Shown one piece after another: positions 7,642-11,331 of a stretch of 11,331 nt of DNA; positions within the stretch are counted from its first letter, which is position 1, and every line of letters starts with the position of its first letter. Origin of the DNA: Actinomycetes bacterium (lineage in GTDB: Bacteria > Actinomycetota > Actinomycetes > Propionibacteriales > Propionibacteriaceae); contig JAEYNS010000244.1 in the NCBI GenBank assembly GCA_023412435.1, forward strand, positions 1 to 11,331, written 5' to 3'. Under the pieces are notes generated by a model. That model saw nothing but the letters and a program-made list of their open reading frames with translations. It was not told the origin of the DNA and searched no databases. A program made the translations under genes and the position numbers.

Positions 7642-8541
7642 TCAGCCCTTCACCGCTCCGGCCACCAGGCCCGAGGTGAGCCTGCCCTGGACGAGCAGGA
7701 AGAAGATGATGACAGGGATCGCCACCAGGGTCGAGGAGGCCATCACCTGGCCCCAGTCGGTGGCCCGGTTGGCGCTCTGCAGGATGAACGTCCGCAGCCA
7801 CAGCGGCAGCGTCATGGCGTCCTCCTTCTGCAGGATCACCAGGGCGACCGTGAACTCGTTCCAGGCCTGCAGGAAGGCGTAGACACCGGACGCGACCAGG
7901 CCCGGCGCCAGCAGCGGGAAGGTGACCCGGAAGAAGGCCTGGGGACGGGTGCAGCCGTCCACCATCGCGGCCTCCTCGAGGTCGGCGGGGATACCGGCGA
8001 CGAAACCGCGCAGCATCCAGATCGTGAACGGGATGACGGCGGCGATGTAGATCAGGGAGACGCCGATCACGTTGTTCAGCAGGCCGACCGTGCTCATCAG
8101 CTTGTACTGGGCGATGAACAGGCCCTCGGCGGGCAGCATCTGGATGAACAGCAGCGCCAGCACGAAGCTGGTGCGGCCGCGGAACCGGAACCGGCTGATC
8201 GCGAGCGCCCCGAGGAAGGCGAAGAGCAGGGCCACCGCGACGGTGAGCAGGGTGATGGCGAGGCTCATCTGCAGGGCGCCGAGGAAGCGTCCGTCCGCGA
8301 TCACGGCGGCGAAATTGTCCAGGGAGCCGCCGAACGGCAGGAAGCGCGGGGTGACCGACTGCAGCACCGCGTTCGGCAGCAGCGACGAGTTCACCATCCA
8401 GTAGACCGGGAACACCCAGATCAGCGCCACCAGGACGGCCACCACGCTGAGTACTGCCTTGCCGGGACGGATCCGGCGGCGCGGACGGGGGGTGGCCGGC
8501 GCGAGAGCAGACCGGGTGGCGGGAGCGAGGTCGGTCGCCAT
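7642..8541 (-). CDS. CUT1 sugar ABC transporter permease, MalG type
   Basis: Second inner-membrane permease subunit of a carbohydrate-uptake ABC importer, 299 residues, with six predicted membrane helices after a basic, proline-rich N-terminus (1-28). The cytoplasmic EAA loop that docks the ATPase is at EEAAMVDGCTRPQAFFRVTFPLLAP in residues 189-213. The C-terminus GLVAGAVKG is characteristic of the MalG-like partner. The gene begins one base after the stop of the first permease, with a near-perfect AAGGAGG 9 nt before the ATG, so the two subunits are probably made in equal amounts. It would form a heterodimer with the upstream permease. By context the substrate is a disaccharide such as N,N'-diacetylchitobiose (a DasABC- or NgcEFG-like system), which membrane-subunit sequence alone cannot prove. 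Confidence 0.93.
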   Translation of the reverse strand: MATDLAPATRSALAPATPRPRRRIRPGKAVLSVVAVLVALIWVFPVYWMVNSSLLPNAVLQSVTPRFLPFGGSLDNFAAVIADGRFLGALQMSLAITLLTVAVALLFAFLGALAISRFRFRGRTSFVLALLFIQMLPAEGLFIAQYKLMSTVGLLNNVIGVSLIYIAAVIPFTIWMLRGFVAGIPADLEEAAMVDGCTRPQAFFRVTFPLLAPGLVASGVYAFLQAWNEFTVALVILQKEDAMTLPLWLRTFILQSANRATDWGQVMASSTLVAIPVIIFFLLVQGRLTSGLVAGAVKG

Positions 8542-8542
8542 G

Positions 8543-9490
8543 TCAGGAATCCTCCTTCAACAGCTGGACGACGTAGAAGGCGCTCATCGCGATGGTGAGC
8601 ACGAGGACGAAGACCGACAGCGCCGAGGCCATCCCGAAGTCGCTGGAGGCGACGCCCAGCCGGTAGATGTAGGTGCCGAGCAGGTCGGTGGTGGTGACCG
8701 GGGCACCGGCGTCCTGCAGCATCCGGATCTGGGTGAACACCCGCAGGTCCCAGATCAGCTGCAGCAGCAGCACGATCATCAGGACGGGGCGGATCATCGG
8801 CATGACGATGTGGAAGAACCGACGGCTGCCGGAGGCACCGTCCAGGGCGGCCGCCTCGAGCACGTCCTCGGAGACCTGGGTGAGCCCGGCGTAGACCGAG
8901 AAGGCCACGAACGGCACCGACAACCACACCACGATCACGGTGGCGACCAGATAGAAGCTGAGGGGCTCGGCGAGCCAGTTGTGGTTGGTGAAGTCGAGGC
9001 CCGCAGCGGTGAGCAGCCAGTTGACCACCCCCCGGCGCCAGTCGAACAGCCAGGTCCACACCGTCATGGCGGCGACCACGGGCATCGCCCAGGCGACCAG
9101 CATGGCGATCTGCAGGGTGAGCCGGGCGGCGGTCCCGACGGCGTTCATCAGCAGCGCCGCCAGCACCCCGACCACGACGGTGATCGCCGCGTTGACCAGG
9201 CAGAACGCGACCGAGCGCAGCACCACCGACCAGGTTTCGGAGGAGGTGAAGACGGTGAGGTAGTTCTCCAGCCCGACGAACTCGGGGGGCTGGCCGAACT
9301 GCTGGGCCAGGCCGAAGGACTGGGTGGAGGTGACCAGCTGCCAGACCATCGGGTAGCCGAGGGAGAACAGCAGGATGGCGATGGCGGGGATGATCAGGGC
9401 GTAGGGCGCCAGCCGTCCGAGCCGGCGGGCACGCCGGGCCGCGGTCCTCGCGGCCAGCGCCTCGGCGGACAGGCTCTGGGTGGCGGTCAT
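8543..9490 (-). CDS. CUT1 sugar ABC transporter permease, MalF type
   Basis: First inner-membrane permease subunit of the importer, 315 residues with about six membrane helices (the first around residues 29-52). The EAA loop is EAAALDGASGSRRFFHIVMP at residues 212-231, matching the EAA-x3-G-x9-I-x-LP consensus with MP in the last position. It lacks the long periplasmic insertion of enteric MalF, as is common for actinomycete CUT1 permeases. I chose ATG at 9490 (MTATQSLSAEA); an upstream in-frame TTG at 9571 would translate straight through the palindrome and give an Arg/Pro-rich leader, which is unlikely. No strong ribosome site precedes this ATG, only AGAAAG, in contrast to the other operon genes. 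Together with the hairpin upstream, this would favour lower expression than the binding protein. Confidence 0.92.
   Translation of the reverse strand: MTATQSLSAEALAARTAARRARRLGRLAPYALIIPAIAILLFSLGYPMVWQLVTSTQSFGLAQQFGQPPEFVGLENYLTVFTSSETWSVVLRSVAFCLVNAAITVVVGVLAALLMNAVGTAARLTLQIAMLVAWAMPVVAAMTVWTWLFDWRRGVVNWLLTAAGLDFTNHNWLAEPLSFYLVATVIVVWLSVPFVAFSVYAGLTQVSEDVLEAAALDGASGSRRFFHIVMPMIRPVLMIVLLLQLIWDLRVFTQIRMLQDAGAPVTTTDLLGTYIYRLGVASSDFGMASALSVFVLVLTIAMSAFYVVQLLKEDS
8551..8557 (-). promoter_or_regulatory. Strong ribosome binding site inside the first permease gene
   Basis: AAGGAGG on the minus strand, 9 nt before the ATG of the second permease and within the last codons of the first. It supports translational coupling across the TGA-C-ATG junction. 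Confidence 0.75.
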
Positions 9491-9528
9491 GCGTCTGACT
9501 TTCTGGCAGCGGGGACGGGCCGACAGGG

Positions 9529-9564
9529 CACGAGGCCCCGCCCGCGCGCGGGCGGGGCCTCGTG
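9529..9564 (-). terminator. Perfect 36-bp GC-rich palindrome between binding-protein and permease genes
   Basis: The segment is an exact inverted repeat of itself: the arm CACGAGGCCCCGCCCGCG (18 nt) is followed immediately by its reverse complement. In RNA it would form a stem of about 16 pairs with a CGCG tip loop, extremely stable given about 83% G+C. It lies 12 nt after the binding-protein stop and 38 nt before the first permease. No run of U follows on the minus strand, so it is not a textbook intrinsic terminator. By analogy with malE-malF intergenic hairpins, it probably stops 3' exonucleases or causes partial termination, keeping the binding protein in excess over the permeases. Confidence 0.75.
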
Positions 9565-9576
9565 GTGACAATCAGA

Positions 9577-10950
9577 TCACTTGCTGTTGAGCAGCGGGGT
9601 GATCTGGGCGTCGTACTGCGCGGCCAGGGCGGCGATGTCGCCACCCTCGGCGACCGCAGCGAAGAACTCCTCGAGCTTCAGCGACGCCTCGACGGCGGCC
9701 CAGCCCGGCGCGGCCGGGGTCAGCTTGGAGTTGCTCGCCGACTCACGCAGGGCCTGGGCGAACTGGTCGTCACCCAGGGCGCTGACCTGATCGGAGTTGG
9801 CAGGGCCGAGACCGTTCTCGCCGAGCATCGTCTGGTACTCGGGGGAGAAGATGATCCGCAGCAGCTCGCGGGCACCCTCCTGGTTCTTGCTCTTGGCCGA
9901 GATGCCGATGTTGGAGCCGCCGGCGAACACCGGAGCCGGCTTGCCGTCATTACCCGGGAGGACGAGGACGCCGAACTTCTCGTCGTTCCACTCGCGGACT
10001 TCCTTGCCCTCGTCGTTCTTCACCAGGTCGCCGATCGACCAGTGCGCCCAGCCCGGGGCCATGATCGTGGCGGCGGCCAGCGAGGTCTCCTCGACGACGG
10101 CGTCGCCGTCCTTCACCACGTCGGAGTCGTTGATGTAGAGCCACGGGCTCGCGTCGCGGGCGGTCGAGGGGGCGTTGGAGGCCAGCTTCTGGATCTCCTG
10201 CAGCTGGGTCAGGCCCTTGATGGTGTTCGGGTCGGACAGGGTGGAGACCCACTGGCCGCCCTCGTTCCTGGCCAGGTCGCCGCCGTTGGCGAAGACCCAC
10301 GAGATGCCGTTGCGCCAGTCCTGGCCGCCGATGAAGAAGCCGGAGAAGTCCTTGATCTTGCGGGGGTTCTTCTCCGCGATGGTCTTCACCGCGGCGTTGA
10401 ACTCGTCCAGGGTCTTCGGGACCTCGACCCCGGCCTCCTTCCACACGTCCTTGCGGTAGAACATGTAGCGGGAGCCGAAGTAGTACGGCAGCGTGTAGTT
10501 CTTGCCGTCCACCGCGCCGACCTCGACGAAGGACTGCAGCAGCTTGGCGCCGCCCAGCTCCTCGTACATGTCGGTGATGTCGGCGAAGGCACCGACGTTG
10601 GTGAAGGTCGGCGCCTGGGTGTTGCCGATCTCGGTGACGTCGGGGGTGTTGGCCTCGTCGGGCAGAGAGGTGGTCAGCTTGGCGATGATGTCGCCCCAGG
10701 TCTGCTCCTCGATGGTGAGGGTGCCGCCGGTGCGCTCGGAGTACTCGGCGACGAGGTAGTCGCGCAGCGCCTGCGGAGTGTCACCGCCGATCAGCCAGAA
10801 GGTGATGTCCTGGCCGGCCGGAGCAGCAGTGGTCGGGGCTGCGGAGTCGGTCGGCGCCGCTGTGGGGCTCGCGGCAGGCGCGCCTGCGCAGGCGCTGACT
10901 GCCAGTGCAGACGCGGCGAGCAGGGCCACCGCGGCCAGCTTCTTCTTCAT
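9577..10950 (-). CDS. Sugar ABC transporter substrate-binding lipoprotein
   Basis: Extracellular solute-binding protein of the CUT1 carbohydrate type (SBP_bac_1/8 fold), 457 residues, anchored to the outer face of the membrane. A lipoprotein signal peptide is clear: MKKK, a hydrophobic Ala/Leu core, and the lipobox VSAC with lipid-bearing Cys21. An Ala/Pro/Thr/Ser-rich linker (22-46) follows, then the mature fold from DITFWLIGG onward. The stretch after it (AVDGKNYTLPYYFGSRYMFY, then KDVWKEAGVEVPKTLDEF) is typical of actinomycete oligosaccharide-binding proteins, including DasA- and NgcE-like chitobiose/GlcNAc binders, but ligand identity is an inference from the GH94 gene downstream. The start at 10950 is set by the signal peptide and by GAAAGGAAA just upstream; an in-frame GTG at 11010 would bury the signal sequence. 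No ATPase gene is present here, as expected where one MsiK-type ATPase serves several importers. Confidence 0.94.
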   Translation of the reverse strand: MKKKLAAVALLAASALAVSACAGAPAASPTAAPTDSAAPTTAAPAGQDITFWLIGGDTPQALRDYLVAEYSERTGGTLTIEEQTWGDIIAKLTTSLPDEANTPDVTEIGNTQAPTFTNVGAFADITDMYEELGGAKLLQSFVEVGAVDGKNYTLPYYFGSRYMFYRKDVWKEAGVEVPKTLDEFNAAVKTIAEKNPRKIKDFSGFFIGGQDWRNGISWVFANGGDLARNEGGQWVSTLSDPNTIKGLTQLQEIQKLASNAPSTARDASPWLYINDSDVVKDGDAVVEETSLAAATIMAPGWAHWSIGDLVKNDEGKEVREWNDEKFGVLVLPGNDGKPAPVFAGGSNIGISAKSKNQEGARELLRIIFSPEYQTMLGENGLGPANSDQVSALGDDQFAQALRESASNSKLTPAAPGWAAVEASLKLEEFFAAVAEGGDIAALAAQYDAQITPLLNSK

Positions 10951-10953
10951 TGG

Positions 10954-10962
10954 TTTCCTTTC
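10954..10962 (-). promoter_or_regulatory. Ribosome binding site of the binding-protein gene
   Basis: GAAAGGAAA on the minus strand, with the AGGA core 5 nt before ATG 10950. It decides the start of the lipoprotein gene in favour of MKKKLAAV over the upstream GTG at 11010. The whole gap from the ROK regulator stop is 56 nt; I see no convincing -35/-10 pair or operator in it, so transcription probably enters from upstream or from within the ROK gene. Confidence 0.7.
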
Positions 10963-11006
10963 GGTTCGGACCGGGTGGCCGGACTGTGGGTAGGGGGCGG
11001 GCCGCT

Positions 11007-11331
11007 TCACGACACGCCCAGGTGGATACGTCGGACGAGGGCGACGGCGCCGAGCAGCACGGCGTCGGTGCCCAGCGAGCTCAGGCGGAGCCTGACCTCC
11101 GCACGGAAGTCGGAGTGGGTGCGGTCGGTGACCACTTCCTGGGCGGCGGCCAGCAGCGGGCCGTCCACCAGTTCGGCGGGACCGCCGAGCACGATGTCGT
11201 TCAGGTCGAGCATCCCGACGATCGGCGAGAGCGCGATCCCGAGCCGGCGACCCGCCTCGGCCAGCACCTCGGCGGGCTCGTCCGGACGGGCGGCGATCCG
11301 GCGGCGCAGCGACGGCACCGACAGCCAGGTC
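11007..11331 (-). CDS. ROK-family transcriptional regulator, C-terminal part only
   Basis: The last 107 residues of a ROK-family protein running off the right edge; the frame is open to the edge, so the start lies outside. The visible part matches the C-terminal end of ROK proteins: EVLAEAGRRLGIALSPIVGMLDLNDIVLGGPAELVDGPLL, the helix and the strand-plus-GG element before the final helix, then LLGAVALVRR near the end. ROK regulators of the NagC/XylR kind carry an N-terminal winged helix and respond to a sugar or sugar phosphate; that domain cannot be seen here, so regulator rather than a second kinase is inferred from its position directly upstream of a transporter operon and from the divergent, regulator-like end of the protein. 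It ends 56 nt before the binding-protein start and is probably the operon's own repressor or activator. Confidence 0.8.
   Translation of the reverse strand, partial: TWLSVPSLRRRIAARPDEPAEVLAEAGRRLGIALSPIVGMLDLNDIVLGGPAELVDGPLLAAAQEVVTDRTHSDFRAEVRLRLSSLGTDAVLLGAVALVRRIHLGVS

Noticed and set aside
9491..9571. N-terminal extension of the first permease from TTG 9571.
   Set aside because: It would translate the palindrome into an Arg/Pro/Ala-rich leader unlike CUT1 permeases; ATG 9490 gives a normal N-terminus.
10951..11006. Operator or promoter for the binding-protein gene in the 56-nt gap.
   Set aside because: I found no DasR-like palindrome, no clear ROK operator and no credible -35/-10 pair; only the ribosome site is supported.
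10951..11010. N-terminal extension of the binding protein from GTG 11010, overlapping the ROK stop as GTGA.
   Set aside because: The overlap looks like a coupled start, but it would put 20 hydrophilic residues before the MKKK signal peptide, and a good ribosome site sits just before ATG 10950.

Overview
This 11.3 kb window comes from a very GC-rich chromosome. Its translational signals are of bacterial type, with strong Shine-Dalgarno sites, GTG starts and TGA stops. The gene families (CUT1 sugar transporter without its own ATPase, ROK regulator and kinase) and codon use point to an actinomycete; I cannot name the genus. All nine genes lie on the minus strand and read from right to left, so high coordinates are upstream. 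Long open frames on the plus strand are antisense shadows caused by GC bias.

In transcription order the layout is: the 3' end of a ROK-family regulator (cut by the right edge), a sugar-binding lipoprotein, a perfect 36-bp palindrome, two CUT1 permeases, a ROK sugar kinase, a 733-residue fusion of a GlmU-like nucleotidyltransferase with a phosphohexomutase, a GH94 disaccharide phosphorylase, a multipass membrane protein of unknown function, and the 5' part of a glycerate kinase (cut by the left edge). From the first permease to the membrane protein, neighbouring genes are separated by 0 to about 10 nt, with good ribosome binding sites inside the preceding genes. This indicates one translationally coupled operon.

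The genes form a coherent pathway. A disaccharide is captured by the lipoprotein and imported by the two permeases, probably powered by a shared ATPase encoded elsewhere. It is split in the cytoplasm by the GH94 enzyme with phosphate into a sugar-1-phosphate and a free sugar. The free sugar is phosphorylated by the ROK kinase. The sugar-1-phosphate is moved to the 6-phosphate by the mutase domain, or possibly activated to a nucleotide sugar by the nucleotidyltransferase domain. Active-site motifs of the GH94 enzyme resemble N,N'-diacetylchitobiose phosphorylase more than cellobiose phosphorylase, so I favour chitobiose (GlcNAc2) as substrate, with cellobiose or another beta-disaccharide as the alternative.

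The most unusual item is the nucleotidyltransferase-phosphohexomutase fusion inside a phosphorylase operon. It could link disaccharide phosphorolysis directly both to central metabolism and to nucleotide-sugar supply, although its nucleotidyltransferase signature is degenerate. No rRNA, tRNA, CRISPR array, insertion sequence or other mobile element was seen, and no gene-free stretch exceeds about 90 bases.
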